The notes under the pieces were generated by a model. It saw only the letters and a list, made by a program, of their open reading frames with translations, was not told where the DNA came from and did not search any database. Positions 1 through 8,960 of a DNA stretch of 64,000 bases are shown here, piece after piece. Location: NCBI GenBank assembly GCA_014728035.1, contig WJMJ01000078.1, forward strand, positions 145,036 to 209,035. The letters are read 5' to 3'. The position numbers and the translations under genes were made by a program. Position 1 is the first letter of the stretch; the number at the start of each line of letters is the position of its first letter. This stretch comes from Promethearchaeota archaeon. Its GTDB lineage: Archaea; Asgardarchaeota; Thorarchaeia; Thorarchaeales; Thorarchaeaceae.

Positions 1-2
1 AG

Positions 3-1136
3 CTATTTCGTTCAGTAACGTTGCCTCTTGCAGTCCCTGGAATACAAGCGGGTGCAATTCTTACATTTATTCTAAGCATTGAAGATTTAGGGACACCCAT
101 TGTTTTCGCCGAACAAAACCAAGTTCGCAATTTGCTCGCCTTTCAAGTATTTGACAATATTACTGCAGAAAGTGGAACAATCAGTCCTATTGGTCCTGCA
201 ATAGGTGTTATGCTTCTAGTTCTTTCAATGGCTGGATTCTTGGCAATACGAAAGTATGCCTCTTTGAGAAGCTATACAGCAGGAAGCAAGGGAGGACAAT
301 GGAACCCCAGAACCAGAACCATTAGTCCACAAGCAACAATTCTTCTTTATATTATTGTCATTCCTTTACTATTCTTTGCCCTCATTCCACAGATCAGTGT
401 CATTTGGCTTTCACTAGCTCAATATCGGGGTGAACTCTTTCCACCCATGAGTCTTAATCACTACATGGTACTCGGTGATGTAGATATCCAAGGTGCAATT
501 ACACGAACTTTGGGTTACGCAGGTATTGCTACGCTATTCTGTGTTATCCTAGGAGTGTTTGCAGCTTATATAATATCGCGAAAAGATATCCCTGGAAAAA
601 CTGCTCTAGACATGTTAGTAACATCACCCATTGCTTTACCAGGAATAGTTATAGCTGCTGGATATTTCAATCTCTATTATACAACTCCTATATTTCCAGC
701 CGACTGGCCGATGTTTCTCATAATCATGTCATTTACCGTTAGGAAATTTCCATTTACCGTAAGGGCTGCGTTTGCAGGACTTCAACAGACCCCAGTAGCT
801 TTGGAGGAGGCGTCTTTGAACATGGGGGCAAGTAAAAATGCAACCTTTGCTCGGATAGTCGTACCACTAATTGGGGTGAGTGTGCTAGCAGGTGGACTGC
901 TTTCGTTCATCTATTCGGTTAGTGAGGTTAGTACAGCATTAATACTGGGTGGTGCAAATTACGGTCAAGCACCGTTTACATATTGGATTAAGGAAGTCTA
1001 TGAGGGTTTGCCTCCAGATTATGGAGCAGGTCCTGCAGCCGCTCTGGGAGTTATAATGATGCTTATGCAAATGGCTGTGATAACTATAACAAATGCAATA
1101 CTGAAGACACGGGCTTCAGCGATGACAGGAATCTAG
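3..1136 (+). CDS. ABC transporter permease, iron/polyamine-type (5' end outside window)
   Basis: Inner-membrane permease subunit of an ABC importer. The frame is open to the left edge, so the start lies outside the window; codon 1 seen here is already inside the protein. The visible part begins at the end of a first permease domain (a Leu-Pro-Leu-Ala-Val-Pro-Gly stretch typical of the end of an EAA loop), crosses several hydrophobic helices, and ends with a second permease domain carrying a full EAA loop (EEASLNMGAS, about codons 260-270 of the seen part, followed by VVPLI). Two fused permease domains are typical of FbpB/SfuB-type Fe(III) or thiamine/polyamine importers. The ATPase gene follows after 3 bases, so the two form an operon; the substrate-binding protein would be expected upstream, outside the window. 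The substrate cannot be fixed from what is seen. Confidence 0.88.
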   Translation, partial: LFRSVTLPLAVPGIQAGAILTFILSIEDLGTPIVFAEQNQVRNLLAFQVFDNITAESGTISPIGPAIGVMLLVLSMAGFLAIRKYASLRSYTAGSKGGQWNPRTRTISPQATILLYIIVIPLLFFALIPQISVIWLSLAQYRGELFPPMSLNHYMVLGDVDIQGAITRTLGYAGIATLFCVILGVFAAYIISRKDIPGKTALDMLVTSPIALPGIVIAAGYFNLYYTTPIFPADWPMFLIIMSFTVRKFPFTVRAAFAGLQQTPVALEEASLNMGASKNATFARIVVPLIGVSVLAGGLLSFIYSVSEVSTALILGGANYGQAPFTYWIKEVYEGLPPDYGAGPAAALGVIMMLMQMAVITITNAILKTRASAMTGI

Positions 1137-1139
1137 GAA

Positions 1140-2285
1140 GTGAAAAACATGGTAACAATACACATAGAAAAGGTCCGTAAAACATTTGGTGAAGTCGTTG
1201 CTACAGATGACGTGAACATGGACCTTCAAGATGGAAAACTATCCACTCTTCTCGGCCCTTCAGGATGCGGGAAGACTACACTATTACGACTCATTGCTGG
1301 TTTTTATGAACCGGATTATGGGCGCATTTACTTTGACGACCTTGATGTAACAGATATTCCACCAAATAAGCGGAATACAGGAATGTGTTTCCAGAACTAT
1401 GCTCTTTGGCCTCATATGACTGTGTTTGATAACATTGCATATGGACTAAAAATGAAACGTGTTGATGGAATGAAATACACTCAGGCTGCAATTAAACGAA
1501 GAGTCAAGGATGCATTGGAGCTGGTAAGAATGCAGGGACTTGGCGATCGAACACCTCATCAGCTAAGTGGAGGTCAACAGCAAAGAGTTGCTCTTGCTAG
1601 AGCTCTTGTAATCGAACCAGATGTATTATTGCTTGATGAGCCACTATCAAATCTGGACGCGAAACTGAGAAATGAAATGAGAGAAGAAATACTCAGAATT
1701 CAAGGTGAATTAGGAATAACTACAGTATACGTTACACACGATCAAGTCGAGGCCTTGAGTATTTCAGATATGGTTGCAGTAATGGAAAAAGGATATATCC
1801 AACAATATGGGCCACCTAGAGAGATTTATGCTAAGCCACAGACACTTTTCGTAGCCGATTTCATTGGAAAATGTACTTTCTTCGACGGAATAATTCATTC
1901 AATTGGCCAAGACTACCTCACCGTTGAATTAACTGACGGGCAGAAAGTTAGCGGTAGAACGCCCATTGAAGGATACCCATTTGAAGAAGGCGAATCTGTA
2001 CGATGTGCTGTACGTCCTGAGGATTTGTTCTTAGAATCAACAGATCCAAAAAACAACGAAATCTCTGGAGATGTCTTCCAAGTTGTTTACATTGGTAGTA
2101 ATGTTGAAGTATTCTTCCATGTTGGAGAAACCTCTGCAGTAGCCTTGTTATCACCAGATGTGAAAGTAAGTGAGGGAGAAAAAATTGAACTCTATGCACC
2201 TCGTTCTGATGTGATGATTCTCCCATTGGGTGGTGTTGACGCTCTACGAAAAATACCTGGGCATCCGTTGTATTCACAAGATTAG
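1140..2285 (+). CDS. ABC transporter ATP-binding protein, FbpC/PotA type with TOBE domain
   Basis: Cytoplasmic ATPase that drives the permease encoded just upstream. Residues in order: Walker A GPSGCGKTT at 39-47, Q-loop Gln85, ABC signature LSGGQ at 142-146, Walker B VLLLDE ending near 167, H-loop His200. Residues after about 235 form a C-terminal TOBE-like beta domain, found in CUT1, iron, polyamine and thiamine importer ATPases. Length 381 fits that group. The frame starts with GTG at 1140; an ATG three codons later (1149) is a possible alternative. The gene converges on tgtA and their stop regions overlap by 4 bases. Family membership is clear; iron, spermidine or sugar specificity is not. 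Confidence 0.93.
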   Translation: MKNMVTIHIEKVRKTFGEVVATDDVNMDLQDGKLSTLLGPSGCGKTTLLRLIAGFYEPDYGRIYFDDLDVTDIPPNKRNTGMCFQNYALWPHMTVFDNIAYGLKMKRVDGMKYTQAAIKRRVKDALELVRMQGLGDRTPHQLSGGQQQRVALARALVIEPDVLLLDEPLSNLDAKLRNEMREEILRIQGELGITTVYVTHDQVEALSISDMVAVMEKGYIQQYGPPREIYAKPQTLFVADFIGKCTFFDGIIHSIGQDYLTVELTDGQKVSGRTPIEGYPFEEGESVRCAVRPEDLFLESTDPKNNEISGDVFQVVYIGSNVEVFFHVGETSAVALLSPDVKVSEGEKIELYAPRSDVMILPLGGVDALRKIPGHPLYSQD

Positions 2286-4312
2286 TCTTTTGAATGTCTG
2301 GTTGTGACTGCAACTCCACGATTCATAGCCAGCATTTCAGGACCACTTAGCAATGCCCTCCCAGTTCCGAGAAGTCTCTTTGCACTGTCCGCTATGAGAA
2401 CCTCTTCACCTGGGCGTAGATTGGGACTTGCAAATCGTACGAACTTGGCAAGTGCAGATTTTCCTTTGATGATATATTCTGAAACCTCATCATCAATTGT
2501 CACCAGATAATCATCAGAAATGCCGATATCTTGTAGAACCAATCCACCTGCATAGGTAGGTGCTAAAGTTCCAGTTGTTGGAACAATAGTGAATAGAATA
2601 TCATCTTCATTCTTCACATGACGCATCTTCCCTGTGCCTTTTGAAATAGAGATTTCCCATTTTTTAATGACATCAAAATTAACACGAAGATTCCATTGAT
2701 GCGCCATTATTGCACGAAGTTTTCTTAACATCCAATGCTTTTCTGTCGTTGCTTGAATGTCTAACTCTTCAATAACTTCGGAAACAGTTTGTGTGTGAAC
2801 AATAGCAGATTGCGTATTGATTAATTCATGTACCTTGTTCATTGGATCATTCCGGGATAGCCAAATAATCTTCTCAGCAGATATTAAATCCAAGACTTCC
2901 TGAAGTTTTTGCCCCACAGAGATAATCGACTCAGTATCTAAATACTCTGGATAGATACACTGTTGTGCGGGATAGACATGCTCCAACTCCCAGGGAATAA
3001 CACCCATGGGCGTTACAAACAAGATGAGCATTTCCTCTGCTTCTGTTTTTCTGACTTCTTGTATTGGAAGAGGTGCAGTTTCATAAAAGGGCCTTCCACC
3101 TATATCAGGAAACAACAACATTTGTCTGGTATGTGAATAGGGATATCGATTCTTGACTCTTGAATGGAAACGATAAGCTACTGGATGTCTTGCGTTCTCG
3201 ATTCCAGTATAAAGTATTGAGGTGCTATTCGCTACAGGATATTCCTTCTCAATTTGTTCTACATAGTGAAGCATAGTCTGTAATGCATTGAATAGATTTG
3301 GATGACTTCTTGCCCTAGCTGCAACAAGCTCAAAGAGTTTACCATCTACAATAGCTTGTCGTACCCGTTTCATTTCACCGATAGTAACATACAGGTTATG
3401 ACGCATCAAATGGAGTACGCGTTCATCTCTTTTCATCTGATTCATATCATCAGCTGTGAATGAATTACAAACTACACACTCACAAGGCAATTCTCGCAGA
3501 TTACCAAGATGTAAGGTACCAGTAGGAGTTACATAACGATCCGATTCGGCAAATTTGGCGTATAAAGCAGAATCAAAGAAATCACATCCAAGAAAAGCAG
3601 CTTGTGCAAGCAGCATTGGATGGCCACAACCGAAGAGATGAACTGGTCTATTGAATGGAAGATGTCTTTTTGATGCTAAGGTAATACGAACAATGTCCGA
3701 ATATCGATAGCTCTCCATAAGAGGGACTACACCTCCAATAGGATGAACATCGAAATCCATAGTAGCCATCATTTTGGCAGAATGTTCTCGTAAATCAGGA
3801 AAGATACCACCTTGTATAGTACCTGCAAGAAGCATATCCTCTTTTCTGCCTACAGAAATCTTTGCGCGTTCTAATGATTTTTTCACGTCATGTTCTACCT
3901 GTTGTCTTCCAACATTTGGTTCTGAAAAGGCGTCAAGTATAGTTCCAATATCTGAACCAATTGATTTTTGGAAGTCAACAATTTCCAGTGGGTCAATCTC
4001 TTCCTCAGGAAGATTGTGAAAATACATTTGAAACGTCCCAGAATCAGTCATAATAGGGCCGTCAAAATTAATGAGTCCATGAACACCCTCAGAGAGTGCT
4101 TTCTCTCGGAACTTGTCCTTAGATTTGATGATGTAAGAATTTGTTATCACCATTTGAAAGCCGAATTCCTCTCTCAATTGGGCAGGTGTAATAGATGATT
4201 TGGCTGGATGAATAACTGGCATAAGCAGAGGAGTATGTACCTTGCCATGTTTTGTTGTATAGATGCCCAACCGTGCCATTCCATCTTTTGCACGAATTTC
4301 GAATAGACTCAT
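2282..4312 (-). CDS. tgtA: Archaeosine tRNA-guanine transglycosylase (ArcTGT)
   Basis: Exchanges guanine 15 in the D-loop of archaeal tRNAs for preQ0, the first step toward archaeosine. The N-terminal TIM-barrel catalytic domain shows the TDSGTFQMY segment and the DFFDSALYAK segment that carries the nucleophilic Asp in this family. Zinc ligands are visible as CECVVC followed 23 residues later by a His (RHNLY). The C-terminal about 70 residues, rich in Gly and basic residues (FVRFASPNLRPGEEV), form a PUA RNA-binding domain, which distinguishes archaeal TGT from the short bacterial queuosine enzyme. The open frame reaches back to 4375, but family alignment favours the Met at 4312 (MSLFEIRAKDG). 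Divergent from hflX; a single-protein archaeal enzyme of about 676 residues, so not the split form. Confidence 0.95.
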   Translation of the reverse strand: MSLFEIRAKDGMARLGIYTTKHGKVHTPLLMPVIHPAKSSITPAQLREEFGFQMVITNSYIIKSKDKFREKALSEGVHGLINFDGPIMTDSGTFQMYFHNLPEEEIDPLEIVDFQKSIGSDIGTILDAFSEPNVGRQQVEHDVKKSLERAKISVGRKEDMLLAGTIQGGIFPDLREHSAKMMATMDFDVHPIGGVVPLMESYRYSDIVRITLASKRHLPFNRPVHLFGCGHPMLLAQAAFLGCDFFDSALYAKFAESDRYVTPTGTLHLGNLRELPCECVVCNSFTADDMNQMKRDERVLHLMRHNLYVTIGEMKRVRQAIVDGKLFELVAARARSHPNLFNALQTMLHYVEQIEKEYPVANSTSILYTGIENARHPVAYRFHSRVKNRYPYSHTRQMLLFPDIGGRPFYETAPLPIQEVRKTEAEEMLILFVTPMGVIPWELEHVYPAQQCIYPEYLDTESIISVGQKLQEVLDLISAEKIIWLSRNDPMNKVHELINTQSAIVHTQTVSEVIEELDIQATTEKHWMLRKLRAIMAHQWNLRVNFDVIKKWEISISKGTGKMRHVKNEDDILFTIVPTTGTLAPTYAGGLVLQDIGISDDYLVTIDDEVSEYIIKGKSALAKFVRFASPNLRPGEEVLIADSAKRLLGTGRALLSGPEMLAMNRGVAVTTRHSKD

Positions 4313-4414
4313 CGCTAATCCCATCGAATTGTTCAGGCAAGCCTCAAAGAACCTTTTGCTATAGTCTATGTTCAATCCAAACTGTTTAAGAAAGAAGATT
4401 TTGACTCAATATTG

Positions 4415-5698
4415 ATGTATAATCCAACTGCACTACTAGTCCAACGTCGAAAATATGACGAACCAGATTTACTTGATGAATTCGAGGCTATTGCTAAAAC
4501 AGCAGGTTATTCTGTGATAGGTGCTTTCGATGTGGTATCTCCACCATCCGCAAGATTTGGTATCGGTAGTGGTAAGGTAGAAGAGATTGCCACGTGGATT
4601 GAAATAAACCAACCAGAATTTGTTCTTTTTACACCAATGCTTTCTTCAAGTCAAATATACCGCTTGATGGAAGCTTGGGATACAGAGGTTAGAGACCGCA
4701 ATCAAATAATTTTAGAAATATTTGACCGTCATGCTCAGACTCAGCAAGCTAAATTACAGATAGAACAAGCTCGACTAAGTTATGAACTGCCATTTGAACG
4801 CCATCAAATTCGCAAGAGATTACAGAAAGAACACACTGGAGATCGACCAGTTGCAGAACAAATCGGAGCTGGTGAAGATCTACTGAATATGCGAATAAAA
4901 GAGATTAGAAGGCGAATTGCAAAGATTCAGAAAAAATTAGAAAAAATCGCACAAGTTCAAGAGATCAAAAAACAAAAACGAGTGAATAAGGGATTTCTTG
5001 AGATTACCTTAGCTGGTTATACTAATGCTGGAAAGAGTACACTGCATAAAGCATTGACTGGTTCTACAGTAGAGATTGCCGATAAACTATTTACTACACT
5101 ATCAACAAAGACAGCTGAAATTGATATCCCAGGTAGACAGGTGGTGCTTTCAGATTCAGTTGGGTTCATCAGCAATCTTCCATCATCACTCCTAGATGCA
5201 TTTCATACAACATTGATGGAGATAGGAGATGCTGATGTTATTGTACTAGTTCTTGATGCATCCGATTCAGTACAAGAAATGATTAGAAAGGCTAATGCCT
5301 CTCGAGACACCTTCAAAGAGATTGGCATCAATGGTATTCCACTGATTGTAGCTCTCAATAAGATTGACTTGATTGACAAAGAGGATATCGCTAATAAAAT
5401 AGATATTCTCTCTCCAGAATATAGTCAAATCATACCAATTTCAGCAAAAGAGGAGATTGATCTTGATGTGCTTGTGCAGGCAATTGAAGCGGAACTACCT
5501 CCACTTTCTTTGTACGAGATCAAACTAGATTATGGGGATGATAGTATGTCTCTTATCTCTTGGTTACATGAAGTAGGTGATGTTGAAATCGAAGAATACC
5601 AAACTGGAACAATACATGTTGAAGCTTATCTTCCCATTGATATTGCTCGAAAATTAGCCAAGACTCTTCCTCAGGGAACTTTCTCGCTACTAGAGTAG
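4415..5698 (+). CDS. hflX: Ribosome-associated GTPase HflX
   Basis: GTPase of the Obg-HflX superfamily that binds the large ribosomal subunit and rescues stalled ribosomes. The N-terminal HflX domain has the glycine-rich ARFGIGSGKVEEI segment, then a helical coiled region (about 110-190) with the RQIRKRLQKE-like and GAGEDLL motifs. The GTP-binding domain shows G1 GYTNAGKST (about 202-210), G3 DSVG (248-251) and G4 NKID (316-319), numbering from a TTG one codon before the chosen ATG. The last about 60 residues form the variable C-terminal domain. Length about 427 matches family. TTG at 4412 directly precedes ATG 4415; ATG is preferred. Divergent from tgtA with about 100 bases between the starts. 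Confidence 0.95.
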   Translation: MYNPTALLVQRRKYDEPDLLDEFEAIAKTAGYSVIGAFDVVSPPSARFGIGSGKVEEIATWIEINQPEFVLFTPMLSSSQIYRLMEAWDTEVRDRNQIILEIFDRHAQTQQAKLQIEQARLSYELPFERHQIRKRLQKEHTGDRPVAEQIGAGEDLLNMRIKEIRRRIAKIQKKLEKIAQVQEIKKQKRVNKGFLEITLAGYTNAGKSTLHKALTGSTVEIADKLFTTLSTKTAEIDIPGRQVVLSDSVGFISNLPSSLLDAFHTTLMEIGDADVIVLVLDASDSVQEMIRKANASRDTFKEIGINGIPLIVALNKIDLIDKEDIANKIDILSPEYSQIIPISAKEEIDLDVLVQAIEAELPPLSLYEIKLDYGDDSMSLISWLHEVGDVEIEEYQTGTIHVEAYLPIDIARKLAKTLPQGTFSLLE

Positions 5699-5768
5699 GA
5701 TGTAATCGTCACTTGATAAAACCTATTACCTGTCTTTCACAACTTAGCCTGATTTTGTGGTGTGTCTA

Positions 5769-6425
5769 ATGATAGTTATGGAACTCAAATCCAAAGAAGA
5801 GATTCTAAAGATGCTAGTAGACCATCAGAAAGTTGTGCTTTTTGGAGATACTGGTTGTGCTCAAATGTGCGATGTTGGGGGTTGGTTACAGCTAGAGGAC
5901 ATGGAAGATTTTCTTAAAGAACATGGAAAGGAAATTCTCGCCAAAATCCTTGTCGAAGGTGGAATATGTGACCATAGAGCACTAAAGGAAGAAATTGAGA
6001 GCTATCAGGAAGTAATTAATCAGGCGGATGCAATTTTAGTGCAAGCTTGTGGTGTTGCTACCCAGACACTCACTGCATTACTTCCATCACTTCAGTCATT
6101 TCCAGCTGCAGACTCCAAATTTCTTGGAGATATGCCAAAAAGATTTCATCATAATGAGAAATGTTCCCTCTGCGGAGATTGCATCCTACATCTTACAGGA
6201 GGAATATGTCCATTGACACGCTGTTCAAAGGGTATTATGAATGGACCATGTGGTGGTTCAATGGATGGGAAATGTGAACGAGATGCAGATACAGATTGTG
6301 CATGGCAGCTGATTTATGACCGTTTGAAGGAGCTAGACAAATTGGAAAATATCCAAAAGATCTGGAAATTACGAGATTGGAGTCTAGCAAAGGGGCCCCA
6401 TGTACTCCAACATGAACAAGATTAG
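5769..6425 (+). CDS. Methylenetetrahydrofolate reductase C-terminal (MetV-like) zinc/Fe-S protein
   Basis: Small cysteine-rich protein matching the MTHFR-C domain (MetV). In acetogens and some archaea MetV partners MetF in reducing methylene-tetrahydro(methano)pterin or folate. Seen: a Rossmann-like N-terminal part with GDTGCAQMC and QACGVATQT, then a Cys cluster CSLCGDCIL, ICPLTRCSKG, NGPCGG and CAWQLIYDRL near the C terminus, which is the family hallmark. No metF gene sits next to it here, so the partner is elsewhere or the protein acts alone. An upstream GTG (5757) is in frame, but ATG 5769 or 5778 is more likely. About 218 residues, normal for MetV. It stands alone between hflX and a gene on the other strand. 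Confidence 0.85.
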   Translation: MIVMELKSKEEILKMLVDHQKVVLFGDTGCAQMCDVGGWLQLEDMEDFLKEHGKEILAKILVEGGICDHRALKEEIESYQEVINQADAILVQACGVATQTLTALLPSLQSFPAADSKFLGDMPKRFHHNEKCSLCGDCILHLTGGICPLTRCSKGIMNGPCGGSMDGKCERDADTDCAWQLIYDRLKELDKLENIQKIWKLRDWSLAKGPHVLQHEQD

Positions 6426-6511
6426 AATTGGACTGGTCTCAGAATCAATACTGAAGGTAATATTCTGAGAAGGTAATATCCTATACTGACTCTGTAAAAT
6501 AGAATTTGCAT

Positions 6512-6549
6512 CAAAAAGTAAAAAGAGAGGATAGGGCACAAGGCCCTAT
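6512..6549 (-). terminator. Hairpin plus T-tract downstream of the MFS gene
   Basis: A perfect 7-bp stem (6531-6537 with 6543-6549, ATAGGGC / GCCCTAT, 5-base loop) lies just past the MFS stop. Read on the minus strand it is followed by a pyrimidine run with two T5 tracts, as expected for a transcription end. Confidence 0.6.
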
Positions 6550-6553
6550 TCAG

Positions 6554-7951
6554 TTAGACAATTTCTCCAGGAACAATATCATCCTCAAGATAGACTTTTG
6601 CTTCACCTTTCACTGGTTGTCGAACTTTCATAAGTAACAATACAGCTACAACAAAGAACAGAAGCACCGCGAGAATCGCAGTGAGATGTGCATCCACAAC
6701 TAAAGAGGGAAGCTGCAGAGGATTAACAAGAAGCAATACACTAGCATAGACAAATGGGCCAAGGATAGCTGCAAATTTGCCAGTCAGAGCGTAGAAGCCA
6801 AACATCTCTGTTTTCTTTTCTTCTGGAATGAATTGACCATACATACTTCGAGCTGTGCTTTGTGATGAGCCCATCCCAACTCCAGCGATAAGACCCACAA
6901 TCCACCATACAATTTGACCGAAGGGTGTGAGGAAGTATGCTATTAGAAGTGCACCAATCCATATGAAGAGTGTACTGATCAATGTATTCTTTGTACCAAT
7001 CCTATCTGCTATCCAGCCAAAGATAAAAGCGCCAGGAATTGCTGCAAGTTGTGTTACTGCAAAGAAGATGAGAATCATAGTGGTACTAAAGCCATAAACA
7101 ACCTGTCCGAAGATGGCCGCATAATATATCACAGTGGTGATGGCATCACTGAATAAGAAGTATGCAACTAAATACAGAGGTAGACCTTCATAGTTTCGAA
7201 TTTGTTTAATAGTGTTCTTTACACGACGGAATCCCACAGTAATGAGACTTACATTCTCTTCGCCAGGCAATTTTTTCGCAGGACGGTTTTTCAACATGAT
7301 GAAGCTTGGTATTGAGAAAACAAGGAAGAATATTGCGCTCAAGAAGAATGCAAGAGTGTAAGGCAAGTTCATTGCAAATACAACAAGTGCAATGACAATA
7401 GTTGCCATTGCCCCTACATATCCAGCAGCAAATCCATATCCTCCAATTCTGCCGATATTATCTTCTGTGGAAATCTCTGGTAACCATGCATTGTAAAATG
7501 GGAGTGCGCCCTGAAATCCAACGTTTGCAATGATGAAGATGATCCAAGCCCATAGCCATAAATCAACACCGAGAAATGGTAGGAATGAAAAAGGACCTTC
7601 TTCAGAAGGCAAAATATCCGGAAGGAACAACATTGATGCTGTGAAAGCGACGCACACCGCAGTATAGAATGCCATAAATTTCTTTTTCGAACCACCAAAG
7701 TCAGCAATTGCACCAAGAATTGGGGAACTTAGTGCAATAATTATCATTGTGATGCTACCTGCATATCCCCACATCGCATCACCGAGGGTTTCATTTCCAA
7801 CCAGCAATCGGAAATACAAGGGGAAAAGAGCAGTGACTATGAGGACTGTAAAGCTAGTATTAGCCAAGTCATAGAGGTACCATCCTATCTGCTCCTTTTT
7901 ATCGGTAGGAACCTTTTGTGTTTCAGTTTCAGACAAATCAATATCCTCCAT
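6554..7951 (-). CDS. MFS transporter, UMF1/Atg22-like family
   Basis: Polytopic membrane transporter of about 465 residues with about 12 hydrophobic segments. The N-terminal signature GWYLYDLANTSFTVLIV followed by LFPLYF is characteristic of the UMF1 family related to vacuole effluxer Atg22. Loop motifs after TM2-3 (ILGAIADFGGSKKK) and midway (IFGWIADRIGTK) fit the MFS A-motif. Substrate unknown; prokaryotic members are poorly characterised. The frame is open to 8065, but the ATG at 7951 (MEDIDLSE) gives a normal short acidic N terminus before TM1, so it is chosen. Followed by a hairpin terminator. Confidence 0.88.
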   Translation of the reverse strand: MEDIDLSETETQKVPTDKKEQIGWYLYDLANTSFTVLIVTALFPLYFRLLVGNETLGDAMWGYAGSITMIIIALSSPILGAIADFGGSKKKFMAFYTAVCVAFTASMLFLPDILPSEEGPFSFLPFLGVDLWLWAWIIFIIANVGFQGALPFYNAWLPEISTEDNIGRIGGYGFAAGYVGAMATIVIALVVFAMNLPYTLAFFLSAIFFLVFSIPSFIMLKNRPAKKLPGEENVSLITVGFRRVKNTIKQIRNYEGLPLYLVAYFLFSDAITTVIYYAAIFGQVVYGFSTTMILIFFAVTQLAAIPGAFIFGWIADRIGTKNTLISTLFIWIGALLIAYFLTPFGQIVWWIVGLIAGVGMGSSQSTARSMYGQFIPEEKKTEMFGFYALTGKFAAILGPFVYASVLLLVNPLQLPSLVVDAHLTAILAVLLFFVVAVLLLMKVRQPVKGEAKVYLEDDIVPGEIV

Positions 7952-8119
7952 TATTAGAAGAACTATATCTTGGAGCTGCATACTGATATATATCAATGGT
8001 GAAAATGTTTCATTTGCAAAAAAGGCATGGGCTAGTTTTTCTTTGTCCACATATAGAATATGCAAAGAGGAAAAGAATATACTTTCATGAGATGTATGAG
8101 TACAGAAGAATTAGAATAA

Positions 8120-8194
8120 TGGGGCCCGAGGCGGGAATCGAACCCGCAGCTAGAGATCCACAGTCTCCAAGGTTACCGCTACCCCACTCGGGCC
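8120..8194 (-). tRNA. tRNA-His (anticodon GUG), CCA encoded
   Basis: Read on the minus strand, the 75-base cloverleaf has an extra 5' G (G-1, base 8194), acceptor GCCCGAG pairing with CTCGGGC, D-arm with GGTAA loop core, anticodon stem GGAGA/TCTCT with loop CTGTGGA (anticodon GTG at 8159-8161), T-arm CGGGTTCGATTCCCG, discriminator C73 and an encoded CCA (8120-8122). G-1 opposite C73 is the identity pair of HisRS and is genomically encoded here. No intron. Confidence 0.95.
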
Positions 8195-8355
8195 ATAGAT
8201 TAATGAGTTAGGAAAGCAGCTATGAAAATTGTACTGCTTGGTGAAAGGAGTCGAGCAGTTTGGACTTATTAGATTATCTATGTAGAGAGGAAAAATCTAC
8301 TTGAAGAGAGTCCCTTATTTAGAAGTAAATATAACACAGGCAAGAGGAAAAAGAA

Positions 8356-8913
8356 GTGAAGAATCCATTTACTACAATCGATAAGTGGTCAACGTGGCGA
8401 AATTTGGTCCTGATGATTGTTATTAGTGCAGTAAGTGTAATAATGATGGGTTTTCTTACTCAGACATTGGTCTATGATGTCTATGGTGAAGCATCTATGC
8501 CAGATACACAATTCACCTATACGTACGATGAAATTCTTGAGGCTTTCAACATACTAGGAGCTCAAGGACTTCAAATCTGGTCACAAGTACATCTTCTGGA
8601 TACAATTTTCCCAATCGGATATTCTTTTGCTTTAGTATTTGGTCTGGGGTTAGGACTTCGTGCAACATATCCAGAGAAAGAAACACTTAGAGTATTGACA
8701 CTGTTTCCATTGATTGCAGCTTTATTTGATTATTTAGAAAACGCATTGATAGCATCGCAGATTGGAGTATATCCAAATCTATCTATAGAAGTCATTGCAA
8801 TATCTAGTGTAGTAACAAGCATAAAGTGGATCCTGCTCTATTCTACCTTTGCAGTTGTATTCATCTTGATGATTATTTGGATTATCCAGAAAATTGCGAT
8901 TCAACTGAAATAA
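8356..8913 (+). CDS. Four-helix integral membrane protein, unknown function
   Basis: I do not recognise a family. The 185-residue product has about four transmembrane helices (about 17-38, 82-102, 112-134 and 150-178) and an extracytoplasmic loop after helix 1 rich in acidic and aromatic residues (FTYTYDEILEAF). No catalytic motif is apparent. It starts with GTG at 8356, preceded by a purine-rich AGAGGAAAAAGAA stretch. A P-loop protein gene follows on the same strand after about 47 bases, so the two may be co-transcribed. The 160 bases upstream, between tRNA-His and this start, are AT-rich and presumably carry both promoters. Confidence 0.75.
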   Translation: MKNPFTTIDKWSTWRNLVLMIVISAVSVIMMGFLTQTLVYDVYGEASMPDTQFTYTYDEILEAFNILGAQGLQIWSQVHLLDTIFPIGYSFALVFGLGLGLRATYPEKETLRVLTLFPLIAALFDYLENALIASQIGVYPNLSIEVIAISSVVTSIKWILLYSTFAVVFILMIIWIIQKIAIQLK

Positions 8914-8960
8914 AAAACGATATCAGAATTTTTACATAAAGAAATGACAAGGTGTTACTC

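Noticed and set aside
1948..2319. Minus-strand ORF of 123 codons inside the ABC ATPase gene
   Set aside because: Antisense shadow of a clear coding gene; Gln/His-rich and without any motif.
8025..8039. 15-base sequence GCATGGGCTAGTTTT repeated at 62599-62613
   Set aside because: A match of this length is expected about by chance in 64 kb of sequence; no extended similarity around it.
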